Positions 8,792-22,612 of a DNA stretch of 64,000 nt are shown in pieces. The DNA comes from Snodgrassella alvi (lineage in GTDB: Bacteria; Pseudomonadota; Gammaproteobacteria; Burkholderiales; Neisseriaceae). The notes under the pieces were generated by a model. The model ran no database searches. It was not told the origin of the DNA and worked only from the letters and a program-made list of their open reading frames with translations. The stretch lies in the NCBI RefSeq assembly GCF_040741455.2, contig NZ_CP160328.2:1801701-1865700 (forward strand), read 5' to 3'. The position numbers and the translations under genes are program-made. The number at the start of each line of letters is the position of its first letter. Positions within the stretch are counted from its first letter, which is position 1.

Positions 8792-8796
8792 AATCC

Positions 8797-8871
8797 GCGC
8801 CCATCGTCTAGCGGTTAGGACATCGCCCTTTCACGGCGGTAACCGGGGTTCGATTCCCCGTGGGCGTGCCA
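8797..8871 (+). tRNA. tRNA-Glu (anticodon TTC)
   Basis: A 75-nt cloverleaf with GTCTAGCGGTTAGGAC D-arm, anticodon loop CTTTCAC and anticodon TTC, T-arm CCGGGGTTCGATTCCCCGT, and CCA encoded. The acceptor GCGCCCA pairs with TGGGCGT through a G1-U72 wobble at the terminal pair. It lies 5 nt after tRNA-Arg, so the two are cotranscribed. Confidence 0.95.
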
Positions 8872-8875
8872 GTTT

Positions 8876-8913
8876 AAAAGAAAAGCCAGTTCATTCGAGC
8901 TGGCTTTTCTTTT
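8876..8913. terminator. Terminator after the tRNA pair, probably bidirectional
   Basis: A 14-bp perfect stem, AAAAGAAAAGCCAG at 8876-8889 with its complement at 8900-8913 and a 10-nt loop. The A/T ends let it work for both the tRNAs and the convergent SIMPL gene. Confidence 0.9.
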
Positions 8914-8976
8914 ATCTTTCGTATTCAACTAAAACCCAATAATATGGATTTAGTTAAAAGAAGCATTGAGGCGTGA

Positions 8977-9693
8977 TTAAGGTAATCCGGTAACCTGTAT
9001 CTTTCCATTAATGTTTAGAGTTAACAGGGTTTCTCCAGCTGCAACGTCCTGAACTGGAGCAGAGTTACTAGCTCGGCTCATCATCAGAGGGCTAGCATAA
9101 GCGTTATAATTTCGACCACTCTGGCTGCTGCCTATACTCATATTCACTACTTTGTATCCATGTCCACCTAAATCATGAGTTATCTGTCGGGCTCGCTGCT
9201 GAAAAAGAGCAATGGCCTGCTGAGTCAATTTGGCTTCATTATTTTGCAGAGTAGCATCCGCAACCTGATAATCAATACCTTCAATCGCTGCCACTTTCTG
9301 AACTTCAGCAGCGAATCGATTTAGAGCAGATAAATTAGTACTTTTAATTTGTATCAGGGCAAAATCCTGCCAGCCATTGTCTATTCGCTTATCTTTTTGA
9401 AAATCAAATCTAGGCTCAACCCTACGGGTTAGCTGAGTGGTATTGAAATCTTCATGCCGGCGAGCACTGGCCAAAACCTGATTTAATTGATTAGTAACGG
9501 TACTGCTTACTTGTTGCCTGTTTATACCCTGCTGCTGAATTTTGAGTAGCAACACCATTTCATCGCGAGCTACAACTTGTTTCGCATCTGCAGTTAACTC
9601 AACGACACCATAATTCAGTCCTTCTGCCATGGAATTAAAACCACTAACAGACAGTATTATTGCGTACAAATAGGAAGAGTATCGAATATTCAT
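8977..9693 (-). CDS. SIMPL-domain (DUF541) periplasmic protein
   Basis: A 238-residue exported protein. The signal peptide MNIRYSSYLYAIILSVSGF ends near SMAEG, and the rest is a SIMPL/DUF541 domain (VVARDEMVLLLKIQQQG, QQRARQITHDLGGHGYKVVN, and the closing LTLNINGKIQV). Family members such as E. coli YggE are periplasmic and linked to oxidative or envelope stress, with no known enzymatic activity. I chose ATG 9693 over an in-frame upstream start (9735) because it gives a proper signal peptide. It stands alone between the tRNA terminator and the SRP RNA. Confidence 0.82.
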   Translation of the reverse strand: MNIRYSSYLYAIILSVSGFNSMAEGLNYGVVELTADAKQVVARDEMVLLLKIQQQGINRQQVSSTVTNQLNQVLASARRHEDFNTTQLTRRVEPRFDFQKDKRIDNGWQDFALIQIKSTNLSALNRFAAEVQKVAAIEGIDYQVADATLQNNEAKLTQQAIALFQQRARQITHDLGGHGYKVVNMSIGSSQSGRNYNAYASPLMMSRASNSAPVQDVAAGETLLTLNINGKIQVTGLP

Positions 9694-9812
9694 TGTGTTA
9701 ACTCTTGTTGTAATCAGATTGATGCAGATTAACAAAGCAGCAGAGTAAATACAATAATCAATTGATGAAAAGGAAAATAAGGAAATAAAAGATAGAATTT
9801 ATTAGAGATGAG

Positions 9813-9914
9813 GGTGGCGAGCCAGACCCCCGGCACTGGTCGCTTTAGGCTGGGCTGCTTGCTTCCGCACCTGACCCGTTGTCCTAAATAACCATGCGAG
9901 GAGACCCGCCACAG
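9813..9914 (-). ncRNA. ffs: Signal recognition particle 4.5S RNA
   Basis: On the minus strand the RNA carries GGTCAGGTGCGGAAGCAAGC followed by AGCC, the conserved SRP domain IV hairpin with its GGAA-type tetraloop and asymmetric internal loop that bind Ffh. The terminal arms GTGGCGGGT and CTCGCCACC pair to close the rod. At about 100 nt the length fits small bacterial SRP RNAs. Ends are set from the outermost pairing and could be off by a few nt. Confidence 0.93.
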
Positions 9915-9920
9915 CAGCGC

Positions 9921-9949
9921 ATTATACCTATAGTTGGATTAATTCCCAA
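9921..9949 (-). promoter_or_regulatory. Promoter of the 4.5S RNA gene
   Basis: Minus strand: -35 TTGGGA at 9949-9944, a 17-bp spacer, and a perfect -10 TATAAT at 9926-9921, placed 6-7 nt before the predicted RNA 5' end. Confidence 0.82.
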
Positions 9950-10024
9950 ATTTTTTCACTATTTACTCATTTGCAAATAGAGTAGATGTTAAAACAATAA
10001 TTATATCAAAGATTTAAATTATCT

Positions 10025-11434
10025 CTAAATACGGATTTTCGTTTTTCGAGCGCCAAAATTTGGTTGCAACAGAGCACATTGCGGATGATTATGCCGGCTA
10101 AAGCGGCGTGCTCGGCCAGGAATCTGCTGGCAAGTCACACTGACATCCTTATTATCCAATCCTTTATTATTGTTTTCTGAATTAAATTTGTTATTACGTT
10201 GATGCTGGTGTGGTGTGTGACTATTACTTTCCACTTTCACGGAGGATGTCTGTACAGCCTTATTTTCGGCCGGAGTCTGTTCCCACCAACGTGGCTCAAA
10301 ACCCTCAATCCGCTCTATTAAAAGGTCATTTCCGGTCAATTCCTTTATCGCACCGAATACTTTCTGTTCCTGCTCATCCATTAATGAAATGGCCACGCCT
10401 TCTGCGCCGGCACGTCCCGTACGTCCTATTCGGTGTACATAGTCTTCAGCATTCAGTGGCAGTTCATAATTAATTACAAAAGGCAGTTCGGCAATATCCA
10501 GTCCTCTAGCCGCCACATCAGTAGCCACCAGAACACGTAAACTGCCTTCCTTAAATTGAGCCAGTGTTTCCAGACGTGTTTGCTGCGATTTATCACCATG
10601 AATTGCCTGTGCAGTAATACCCCGTCGGTTTAATTCGCGATTGACCTGATCAACACTTTGCTTGGTGTTGCAGAATACAATTACCTGATTCATGTTCAGG
10701 TCGCATATCAGCCGTTGCAGAAGAGAACGTTTGCGTCCACTATCCAATGCAATGATATGTTGCTCCACATTGGCCGAAGTGGTATTTTGTGCTGTTACCT
10801 GAATTTTCTCAGGGTGATGCATGAAATCCTGTGCCAGCCGCTGAATTGCCGGTGCAAAAGTAGCTGAAAACAGTAGTGTTTGCCGTTGCGGTGGCAGCAT
10901 CTGCATAATTTTGCGGATATCATCAATAAACCCCATATCCAGCATACGGTCTGCTTCGTCCAACACCACAATTTCCACCTTGTTCAGTTGAATATTTTTT
11001 TGCTGAACATGATCCAGCAGACGTCCTACTGTAGCAATGACAATTTCACAGCCCTGACGTAAATTCTGTTTCTGGATTTCCATATTCATACCACCAAACA
11101 AAACCGTCTGGCGTAAAGACAGATTTTTTAGATACCCCTGTACATTCTGGTCAATTTGATCTGCCAGTTCACGCGTAGGTGTCAGTACCAACATACGTAC
11201 CGGATGCATCGCCGGAGAAGTACTGGTATTTCCATAACACTTTAGTCGCTCCAGACTCGGCAGCATAAATGCTGCGGTTTTTCCAGTACCGGTCTGTGCT
11301 GCCGCAAGTAAATCCACTCCAGCCAAAGCCTTTGGAATAGCGGCAGATTGGATAGGCGTAGGTTCCTGATAGCCCTGATCAGAAAGTGCAGAGACAATTT
11401 CCTGAGATAAGCCCAAATTGGCAAAAGCATTCAT
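10025..11434 (-). CDS. rhlE: DEAD-box ATP-dependent RNA helicase, RhlE type
   Basis: A 469-residue DEAD-box helicase that remodels RNA, for example during ribosome assembly and mRNA decay. Motifs in order: Q motif (FANLGLSQEIV...EPTPIQ), Walker A AQTGTGKT at 46-53, PTREL, DEAD at 159-162 (VLDEADRMLDMGF), SAT at 190-192, and HRIGRTGRAG. Motif Ib reads TVGR instead of the usual TPGR. The C-terminal 110 residues are a basic, Asn/Gln-rich tail typical of RhlE. The chosen start (MNAFANLGL) matches the family; an upstream in-frame start at 11473 adds unrelated sequence. Confidence 0.92.
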   Translation of the reverse strand: MNAFANLGLSQEIVSALSDQGYQEPTPIQSAAIPKALAGVDLLAAAQTGTGKTAAFMLPSLERLKCYGNTSTSPAMHPVRMLVLTPTRELADQIDQNVQGYLKNLSLRQTVLFGGMNMEIQKQNLRQGCEIVIATVGRLLDHVQQKNIQLNKVEIVVLDEADRMLDMGFIDDIRKIMQMLPPQRQTLLFSATFAPAIQRLAQDFMHHPEKIQVTAQNTTSANVEQHIIALDSGRKRSLLQRLICDLNMNQVIVFCNTKQSVDQVNRELNRRGITAQAIHGDKSQQTRLETLAQFKEGSLRVLVATDVAARGLDIAELPFVINYELPLNAEDYVHRIGRTGRAGAEGVAISLMDEQEQKVFGAIKELTGNDLLIERIEGFEPRWWEQTPAENKAVQTSSVKVESNSHTPHQHQRNNKFNSENNNKGLDNKDVSVTCQQIPGRARRFSRHNHPQCALLQPNFGARKTKIRI

Positions 11435-11859
11435 ATAAGACAACCCCCAGCTGCTGCCAGCAATGACAAGCAACTGTAACGAATTCGATAGAACTAATTA
11501 CTGAACAAATGTCAGCATTGTGAAAGACAACCTAACAACCGCTATCCGGCCGTCATGGAAGAGTCATAGCAACAACTAAAGTTACTAAAGTAAGACAATA
11601 GTGTATCATCTTTATCAACCTCTTATAAACTTGACTGACAACCGTCTGCAATCAATAAAAATTCGTAAAAAATTATTCTGAGGAAATAACTTCATAAGTG
11701 GAAAACAGGCAGCTGTCGGACATTTCCACTCACAGCAGACAATAACAAAACTGTAAAATTCAAATACATAGCATAACTAAACTTTTGCTAAACACCTGAC
11801 CAGAACCTTATGCGATAATTGATTTATTTAATCAATTATAAACAGGCGAGCACAACATC
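11435..11859. other. Divergent intergenic region between rhlE and recA
   Basis: About 425 bp holding both promoters. I see no recognisable LexA operator (CTG-N10-CAG type), consistent with neisserial relatives lacking a classical LexA circuit. No convincing -35/-10 pair could be singled out. Confidence 0.45.
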
Positions 11860-12909
11860 ATGTCAGATGAAAAAAGCAAAGCACTGGCTGCGGCCCTAGC
11901 CCAAATAGAAAGAAGTTTTGGTAAAGGTTCCATCATGAAAATGGATGGCAGCCATACTGATGAAAACCTTGAAGTCATTTCTACCGGTTCACTTGGACTA
12001 GACTTGGCTTTGGGCGTAGGTGGCCTACCCAGAGGTCGTATTGTAGAAATCTACGGTCCAGAATCATCCGGTAAAACCACACTCTGTCTAGAAGCCATTG
12101 CTCAATGTCAGAAAGGTGGAGGTACCTGCGCCTTTATCGATGCCGAAAATGCCTTTGACCCCATCTATGCACGTAAACTAGGTGTAAAAGTTGAAGAATT
12201 ATTGGTTTCCCAACCGGATACCGGTGAACAGGCTCTGGAGATCTGTGACATGCTGGTACGCAGTGGTGGTGTAGATATGGTTGTCGTTGACTCCGTTGCT
12301 GCACTGGTACCTAAAGCTGAAATCGAAGGCGAAATGGGTGACAGCCATGTTGGTTTACAGGCTCGTCTGATGAGTCAGGCCTTACGCAAATTAACTGGTA
12401 ACATTAAAAAAACCAACACACTGGTTATCTTTATCAACCAGATTCGCATGAAAATCGGCGTAATGTTTGGAAACCCTGAAACCACGACTGGCGGTAATGC
12501 ACTTAAATTTTACTCATCCGTACGATTGGATATCCGCAAAATCGGCCAGATTAAAAAAGGGGATGACGTCATTGGTAACGAAACACGCGTGAAAGTGATT
12601 AAAAACAAAGTTGCTCCGCCGTTTAAGCAAGCCGAATTTGATATTTTATATGGCGAAGGCGTAAGCTGGGAGGGAGAACTGATAGATATTGGCGTTAAAC
12701 TGGGTATCGTTGAAAAAGCTGGTGCTTGGTACAGCTACAATGGCAGCAAAATTGGTCAGGGTAAAGATAATGTACGCCAGTGGCTTAAAGACAACCCAGA
12801 AATTGCCAATGAAATCAATTTTAAAATTCGCAACAAAGTCGGTATCACTGCGCAGAATACCGAAGGGCAACTGGACGAAACTGACGGTGAAGCACCAGTT
12901 GACGAGTAA
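11860..12909 (+). CDS. recA: Recombinase RecA
   Basis: Forms the ATP-dependent filament on single-stranded DNA that carries out homologous pairing and recombinational repair. 349 residues, normal length. Walker A GPESSGKT at 66-73, the catalytic Glu region DAENAFDP, Walker [12 protein letters not shown], the L2 DNA-binding loop ([21 protein letters not shown]), and an acidic C-terminal tail ([11 protein letters not shown]). Note DAENAFDP where many RecA proteins have DAEHALDP. Own terminator just downstream; monocistronic. Confidence 0.98.
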   Translation: MSDEKSKALAAALAQIERSFGKGSIMKMDGSHTDENLEVISTGSLGLDLALGVGGLPRGRIVEIYGPESSGKTTLCLEAIAQCQKGGGTCAFIDAENAFDPIYARKLGVKVEELLVSQPDTGEQALEICDMLVRSGGVDMVVVDSVAALVPKAEIEGEMGDSHVGLQARLMSQALRKLTGNIKKTNTLVIFINQIRMKIGVMFGNPETTTGGNALKFYSSVRLDIRKIGQIKKGDDVIGNETRVKVIKNKVAPPFKQAEFDILYGEGVSWEGELIDIGVKLGIVEKAGAWYSYNGSKIGQGKDNVRQWLKDNPEIANEINFKIRNKVGITAQNTEGQLDETDGEAPVDE

Positions 12910-12915
12910 ACCAGC

Positions 12916-12947
12916 AAAAAAGCTGCCCATCAAACGGCAGCTTTTTT
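12916..12947 (+). terminator. Rho-independent terminator of recA
   Basis: AAAAAAGCTGCC at 12916-12927 and its complement GGCAGCTTTTTT at 12936-12947, an 8-nt loop and a T-tract, 7 nt after the recA stop. Confidence 0.93.
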
Positions 12948-13141
12948 ATTGACAAGTCTGATTTCACTCCAAATAACAGTATATTAAGTCATCTCTCCTA
13001 CGTGCATGTCATAACAAAAAAGCCTGCGTAAAAAATGCTTTTCATTATGAATTACGCTATGATATGAATCAGTAAAAAACAATAGTTTAAAAGCATCATT
13101 ATTCTGAGCAAGCATATCAATACACAGACCAAATAAATATC

Positions 13142-14617
13142 ATGATTACCCTAGCTGAATACCAGCAACAGACTGCAGCCGGCTATACGCATATCCCTTT
13201 AGTGCAGGAAGTGTTAGCCGACATGGATACCCCCTTATCGCTCTATCTTAAATTAGCAAACAAACCATTCAGCTACCTGCTCGAATCTGTAGTAAACGGC
13301 GAGCGGTTTGGACGTTATTCTTTTATAGGTCTACCCTGTGATACCTATTTGAAAATATCTGGGCAAACTACCAATGTATATCAGCAGGCGCAGCTAGTTG
13401 AGACATATCAGGGTAATCCACTGTCTTTTATCAACCAATTTCAGTCCCGTTATAAAACACCTGCTATTCCGAATTTGCCTCGCTTTACCGGAGGACTAGT
13501 TGGCTATTTTGGTTACGAAACAATATACCATTTCGAGCAGATTGCTCACCGTCTAAAACAAGCAGATAAACCTAACCCCATAGGGACACCAGATATATTT
13601 TTATTACTTTCCTTAGAGCTGGCCGTAGTAGACAATCTATCCGGTAAAATCTATTTGATTGTTTATGCAGATACCAGCAAAAAAGACGGTTATCAACAGG
13701 CAAGGTCACGGCTTGAAGAACTCCGTACCGCTCTGCGTCAAAGCGTACAACTACCCCTTTCTCTTGGTAGCAAGCATACAGAAGCAGTACCAGAAACCGG
13801 TGCAGAGCAGTACAAAAATTATGTTAAGCAAGTACGGGAATACATTCTTGATGGCGATTGCATGCAAGTCGTGCCTAGCCAGCGCCTAAGTATGCCATTT
13901 CATGACAATCCACTCAGTCTCTATCGTGCGTTACGCACCTTAAATCCTTCACCTTATTTATTTTATTACCATTTTGACGATTTTCATGTGGTTGGTTCCT
14001 CACCGGAAATTCTGGTGCGGCGAGAACAGAACAACGTTACCGTACGCCCCATTGCCGGTACCCGGCCTCGTGGAAAAACACCGGAAGAAGATCAGGCGCT
14101 GGCACAGGAACTAAGCCACGACCCCAAAGAAGTAGCCGAGCATGTTATGTTAATCGACCTTGGTCGTAATGACGTCGGTCGCATCAGCAAAACAGGACAA
14201 GTAAAAGTAACTGATAAAATGGTTATTGAACGTTATTCTCATGTCATGCATCTGGTTTCCAACGTTGAGGGTGTGTTACAGGATGGCATTTCCAATCTAG
14301 ATGTACTCGCCGCAACTTTTCCAGCCGGAACACTATCAGGAGCACCCAAAGTGCGTGCTCTGGAAATTATCGAAGAGCTAGAACCAAATAAACGTGGTAT
14401 CTATGGTGGCGCAGCCGGCTATCTAAGTTTTTCTGGTGACATGGATTTATGTATCGCCATCCGTACCGGAGTTATCAGAAATAACACTCTTTTTGTACAA
14501 AGCGGGGGCGGCATCGTATTTGACTCTGATGAAGAACTGGAATGGCAAGAAACTCAGAATAAAGCTAAAGCCGTAATCCGAGCAGCACATATGGTGCAGC
14601 AAGGGCTGGATAAATAA
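13142..14617 (+). CDS. trpE: Anthranilate synthase component I
   Basis: Converts chorismate plus ammonia (from the TrpG partner) to anthranilate, the first committed tryptophan step. 491 residues. The C-terminal chorismate-binding domain is clear: [67 protein letters not shown], and [14 protein letters not shown]. The N-terminal domain includes the segment YSFIGLPCD, near where the feedback tryptophan site lies in the family. No trpG follows and no Trp-rich leader peptide or attenuator is visible in the 190 bp upstream, so regulation is not evident. Confidence 0.96.
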   Translation: MITLAEYQQQTAAGYTHIPLVQEVLADMDTPLSLYLKLANKPFSYLLESVVNGERFGRYSFIGLPCDTYLKISGQTTNVYQQAQLVETYQGNPLSFINQFQSRYKTPAIPNLPRFTGGLVGYFGYETIYHFEQIAHRLKQADKPNPIGTPDIFLLLSLELAVVDNLSGKIYLIVYADTSKKDGYQQARSRLEELRTALRQSVQLPLSLGSKHTEAVPETGAEQYKNYVKQVREYILDGDCMQVVPSQRLSMPFHDNPLSLYRALRTLNPSPYLFYYHFDDFHVVGSSPEILVRREQNNVTVRPIAGTRPRGKTPEEDQALAQELSHDPKEVAEHVMLIDLGRNDVGRISKTGQVKVTDKMVIERYSHVMHLVSNVEGVLQDGISNLDVLAATFPAGTLSGAPKVRALEIIEELEPNKRGIYGGAAGYLSFSGDMDLCIAIRTGVIRNNTLFVQSGGGIVFDSDEELEWQETQNKAKAVIRAAHMVQQGLDK

Positions 14618-14649
14618 CCAGTCTTCAGGCTTATACGGTAGATAAAAAA

Positions 14650-14694
14650 CGATGGCTAAGCTGACATCACCAAAACACACCATCTTAGCCATCG
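14650..14694. terminator. Inverted repeat between convergent trpE and modD
   Basis: A perfect 11-bp stem: CGATGGCTAAG at 14650-14660 and CTTAGCCATCG at 14684-14694, with a 23-nt loop. The T-tract is weak on both strands, so termination here is likely but not certain. Confidence 0.6.
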
Positions 14695-14792
14695 TTAAAC
14701 CAAATAAAATACAAAAACAAGCAAAGCATTGCATAAGCGTGGTCGATATTACAGAACCAACCCTTGAGCCATAACTTCGACTAAAATTCAAC

Positions 14793-15638
14793 TCAAATAG
14801 GTTGTAAACGTACCTTAATATCTATCGGTGGCGCATAATAGGGCGCAGAAGTTACCAATAATAGCGCACCGGCACGCACATAATCCGCCACATTCATTAA
14901 CGTAATTCCTCCTGCTGCTGATAGCAAACACCTCGGTGCCAGCGATTGAGCTTGCTGCATTACCAAAGCAAATTGTTCCGGTGAAAATTTATCCAATTGC
15001 ACAATATCAGGCTGTACATTTAAAGCAGCCACAGCCTCTTCAATATTATCTGCTTCAACAATAACCTTCTTTTCCGGCGCATACCTCCGGAGTTTAGTCA
15101 CCATAGCATCCCAGTTATCGGGTTCTGCATAAAAACGGCGATGATTGGCAAATAACAACACCGACTCAGCCGTACCTGCACGATGTAAAATCCCCCCACC
15201 ATCAATCACCGCCACAATTGCCAGCGTCTTAGTGCCGGGAATACTTTTGCGCGTACAGGCAATCTGTACCAGTGGATTAATAGCCTGAGCTGTGGTCACC
15301 ATCTGCGCCATATATTGCGCCACACCGCCACACCATTCCAGCACATTTTGTACCACCTTCCAGCCCAAATGCAGCTTTTCTGCTGAGCCGGAAGCCGTCA
15401 CTAATACCGTACCTGCAGCCACATCTTCCCCATCTTTCACATGAACCACCACATCTAGAGCCAGCTTTTGCAACAACCTTACAGCCACAGCCACACCACT
15501 TACCCGACCGGCCATCTGCCGACAAAACGTCATCTGTCCTAAACGGTCACCCACACCCAAAGCCCGTGTCGTTAAATCACCATATGCAACATCGTCCAGT
15601 AACAGCCTGTCCAGTTCAGCATCAGATAAATAAAACAT
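14793..15638 (-). CDS. modD: ModD protein (NadC-like phosphoribosyltransferase fold)
   Basis: A 281-residue paralogue of quinolinate phosphoribosyltransferase. Opening MFYLSDAELDRLLLDDVAYG and GDLTTRALGVG are typical of ModD; TRKSIPGTKTLAIVAVIDGG and HRAGTAES correspond to the NadC phosphoribosyl-binding region, and VIVEADNIEEA and LSAAGGITLMN to the barrel's later strands. ModD genes are usually found with molybdate transport genes, which gave the name molybdenum utilisation protein; the reaction is not established. Here no modABC is present. A true NadC is the main alternative, but the N-terminus and SIPGTKT favour ModD. Confidence 0.8.
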   Translation of the reverse strand: MFYLSDAELDRLLLDDVAYGDLTTRALGVGDRLGQMTFCRQMAGRVSGVAVAVRLLQKLALDVVVHVKDGEDVAAGTVLVTASGSAEKLHLGWKVVQNVLEWCGGVAQYMAQMVTTAQAINPLVQIACTRKSIPGTKTLAIVAVIDGGGILHRAGTAESVLLFANHRRFYAEPDNWDAMVTKLRRYAPEKKVIVEADNIEEAVAALNVQPDIVQLDKFSPEQFALVMQQAQSLAPRCLLSAAGGITLMNVADYVRAGALLLVTSAPYYAPPIDIKVRLQPI

Positions 15639-16425
15639 TCTCTATTTCCCCCTAAAATTAATAAGCAGCCTACAAATAAAAACAGCTTATATTCAGAACA
15701 GCAGGAAATACAGCCTGCGGGATATTTACACTACGAAACTTTGCTGCCTTACTTTATTATTTTAATATTTTTCTCAATTTGTTAAGAGAGAATCAGAATA
15801 TCCCATTCCGGTAACATTCTTACGCAAAGGATAAATATCTTTTCGCGTAATACCTCTATTCTCAACAATCGATTGTACTTTCATAGGATGCAACTTCTGA
15901 GGAATAATATGCTTTATGTTTTACACATTTTGTTTACCACTTTCAAAACTACTCTCAAGCAGCAAAATCAAAAAAAACGCATCCACAATTTCGTCATAAT
16001 ACAAACAATACATAATAGACTACTGACAGAGCGTGACCATATCATCAGTATTACCACTGTACCTTCGACCTAATTTAATTTACAGGTAACTAAATGAAAT
16101 GGTGCATATGCTTGAGCAAATGCAAAACACGCGTGCATAACCATCAGACGAATCTCTAGTGAAAAAACATCAATTTATAAAAAGCCTGTTAAGTAATAGA
16201 CCTTAGCGGGCTCAATTTAACGGAAAAAAGTAATCGCCGTTTCTAAAAACCATAAACAGAAAAAAGAAAAGCCAAATACCAAGTCAAAGTACTACAACAG
16301 TCAAATCACAAAGGGGTTGGGTTAAATGACTAAATGAAGACCAGTAACCGGGGTGAGAGCAGTAAAAATAAATCTTATTAGAACAGTGGCTTGGTGGATT
16401 GGATAAAAATAAGAGGAGGAAGTAG
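15639..16425. other. Intergenic region upstream of the first rRNA operon
   Basis: About 790 bp. The left 650 bp hold no recognisable gene; a 66-codon open frame at 15873-16073 lacks a ribosome-binding site and any family feature. From about 16310 the sequence becomes similar to that upstream of the second rRNA operon (from about 60980), with scattered substitutions. This part probably contains UP-element and Fis-type upstream activation sequence; it is A/T-rich just before the -35 box. Confidence 0.55.
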
Positions 16426-16454
16426 TTGACAGGGTGGATGCAGGGGCGTATAGT
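16426..16454 (+). promoter_or_regulatory. rRNA operon 1 promoter
   Basis: TTGACA at 16426-16431, a 17-bp spacer, and TATAGT at 16449-16454. A G/C-rich discriminator follows (TCGCC), typical of growth-rate-controlled rRNA promoters. Confidence 0.88.
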
Positions 16455-16524
16455 TCGCCTTCTTCGCTGAGACGCGAGCCGAAACGAACGAAACAGTTTA
16501 AAGTAGAACGCAGTCGAAAGCAAC

Positions 16525-16535
16525 GCTCTTTAACA
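16525..16535 (+). promoter_or_regulatory. BoxA antitermination site, rRNA operon 1 leader
   Basis: GCTCTTTAACA matches the boxA core (TGCTCTTTAACA) that loads NusB/NusE for rRNA antitermination. A second boxA-like element, ATCTTTAACAAATTGG, lies in the spacer before 23S at about 18542. Confidence 0.8.
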
Positions 16536-16544
16536 GAACAGATT

Positions 16545-16563
16545 ACCGATAAGTGTGAGTGCG
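16545..16563 (+). other. 5' arm of the 16S pre-rRNA processing stem
   Basis: The 19-nt segment here pairs with 18237-18255 beyond the 16S 3' end at 18 of 19 positions. Such stems are cut by RNase III to release the 16S precursor. Confidence 0.8.
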
Positions 16564-16674
16564 GATAAGCCTCACACTGATTCAGAGGGACAGGATAGTA
16601 ATAAATCTTGTCAATAACTTTGAAGCAGACCAGTGATACTGAAGGGAACTTCAGGATTACAACAAGCTAAGATT

Positions 16675-18216
<1,542 letters not shown>

Positions 18217-18290
18217 GAGAAAAGAAGAGGGTTATTCGCATTCACACTTATCGGTAAACTGAAAAGATGCGAGAAGAGACTGAATAAACT

Positions 18291-18367
<77 letters not shown>

Positions 18368-18383
18368 CTTATTTAAGAAGAGA

Positions 18384-18459
18384 GGGGGCATAGCTCAGTT
18401 GGTAGAGCACCTGCTTTGCAAGCAGGGGGTCATCGGTTCGATCCCGTTTGCCTCCACCA
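18384..18459 (+). tRNA. tRNA-Ala (anticodon TGC), operon 1 spacer
   Basis: A 76-nt cloverleaf from GGGGGCA to ACCA; anticodon stem-loop CCTGCTTTGCAAGCAGG; CCA encoded. It follows tRNA-Ile by 16 nt. Confidence 0.98.
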
Positions 18460-18781
18460 CACTTTACTTTGGAAATTAAATTGAGTTTATCTGGAAGCAG
18501 ATGAAGCGGAAGCTGAATTTAATTTGCGAAGTAACGCATCGATCTTTAACAAATTGGAAAGCCGAAATCAACAAACAAAGATTGAGGCATGGAAGCAGAG
18601 TCTGGAGACGGATGAAGTGGAAGTGCTGAAAGAATTGGGTGATGATTGTATCGCTGAGCAACGAAGACAAAAGGCGTTGTTCAGACAACCAAGAAGTAAG
18701 CTTTATGAGAGTAGGGAGCTTAAGTCATGATTACAGGTCAACGGTAGTTGTGATGAAGTCAAGAGGTTCTTGAAATGATAG

Positions 18782-21671
<2,890 letters not shown>

Positions 21672-21779
21672 ATCATTTGAAGGACTTCGCACGCAGAAGA
21701 TGTGCAAGGTAAATGATAAAGCTTACTGATGAGAATACAAGCATCACCAAGATTAAGGCTTTCTGATTTGACAGTTTAA

Positions 21780-21895
21780 AGTCTGGCGGCCATAGCGGGT
21801 TGGTCCCACGCCTTCCCATCCCGAACAGGACCGTGAAACGACCTAGCGCCGATGATAGTATGGATGCCCATGTGAAAGTAGGACACCGCCAGACA
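21780..21895 (+). rRNA. rrf: 5S ribosomal RNA (operon 1)
   Basis: About 115 nt. Opening GTCTGGCGGCCATAGCGG and closing CACCGCCAGAC pair; the conserved loops CCCACGCCTTCCCATCCCGA and GAACAGGACCGTGAAACG are present. Confidence 0.96.
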
Positions 21896-21907
21896 CCCAT
21901 TAAAAAG

Positions 21908-21938
21908 AACCCAGTAGATAGTCTACTGGGTTTTTTGC
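21908..21938. terminator. Terminator of rRNA operon 1, shared with trmL
   Basis: AACCCAGTAGA at 21908-21918 and TCTACTGGGTT at 21922-21932 with a 3-nt loop and a T6 tract. A-rich on the other side, so it probably also ends the convergent trmL transcript. Confidence 0.93.
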
Positions 21939-21960
21939 TTTGTGCTGAATGAGAAACTGG

Positions 21961-22443
21961 TTAAGACAAACCAGCGAACCCCTGCTGCCGTAGGGCTTCG
22001 TACACTACGATGGCCGCTGCGTTGGATAGATTCAATGAGCGGATATGGGAAGTCTGAGGGATACGCAGGCAGTGATCTGCTCTGGCCTGTGCGAACTCCT
22101 GCGGCAGGCCGGTCGTTTCGCGGCCGAAGAGGAAATAGATTGCTTGCCTGCTGTTGCTGTAGTCAAATTCTGTGTAGTTGCGCGTGCCGTACGTCTCGAT
22201 TAGATACACTTGTGCATTGGCTTGCGCTTCGGTCATTTCAATAAAAGCTTCTAGGCTGTCATGATAATGAATATCGACATAAGGCCAGTAATCAAGACCG
22301 GCACGTTTAAGCATACGGTCGTCTGTTGAAAAGCCAAGAGGGTGAATTAAATGCAGGCTGGTACCAGTGCCAGCACAGGTGCGGGCAATGTTGCCTGTAT
22401 TAGCAGGTATTTGAGGTTGATATAAAACTATGTTCAGGCTCAT
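21961..22443 (-). CDS. trmL: tRNA (cytidine(34)-2'-O)-methyltransferase
   Basis: A SPOUT-class enzyme that 2'-O-methylates the wobble nucleotide of leucine tRNAs using SAM. 160 residues, typical for TrmL. Opening MSLNIVLYQPQIPANTGNIA with RTCA, then LIHPLGFSTDDRMLKRAGLDYW, and the knot motifs FLFGRETTGLP and IPQTSHIRSLNLSNA. Isolated gene convergent with the rRNA operon. Confidence 0.95.
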   Translation of the reverse strand: MSLNIVLYQPQIPANTGNIARTCAGTGTSLHLIHPLGFSTDDRMLKRAGLDYWPYVDIHYHDSLEAFIEMTEAQANAQVYLIETYGTRNYTEFDYSNSRQAIYFLFGRETTGLPQEFAQARADHCLRIPQTSHIRSLNLSNAAAIVVYEALRQQGFAGLS

Positions 22444-22612
22444 TTAAATGAATCAATAAATAATATGACCCTTAGTTTATATCAGATAAGACAGATGTTG
22501 TATTGCTAAATAATAATTGGTTTGTATTTCTATGATTGATGATATTATTTAACTGATTTCAATATTAATAGATAATTATCCGAAATAAAAACAGAAAAAT
22601 GGAACAAATTTA

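Noticed and set aside
8670-8942. 90-codon open frame containing VAQLDRVSGYEPEGRAFESL
   Set aside because: This is the well-known false translation of tRNA-Arg; the region is the tRNA pair.
13000-13141. Possible trp attenuator before trpE
   Set aside because: No Trp-codon leader peptide and no competing hairpins visible.
15873-16073. 66-codon frame upstream of rRNA operon 1
   Set aside because: No ribosome-binding site, no recognisable family, basic A/T-driven composition.
16284-16523. Repeated short frames upstream of both rRNA operons (also 60935-61192)
   Set aside because: They cover the rRNA promoter and leader; similarity between copies reflects the repeat, not protein conservation.
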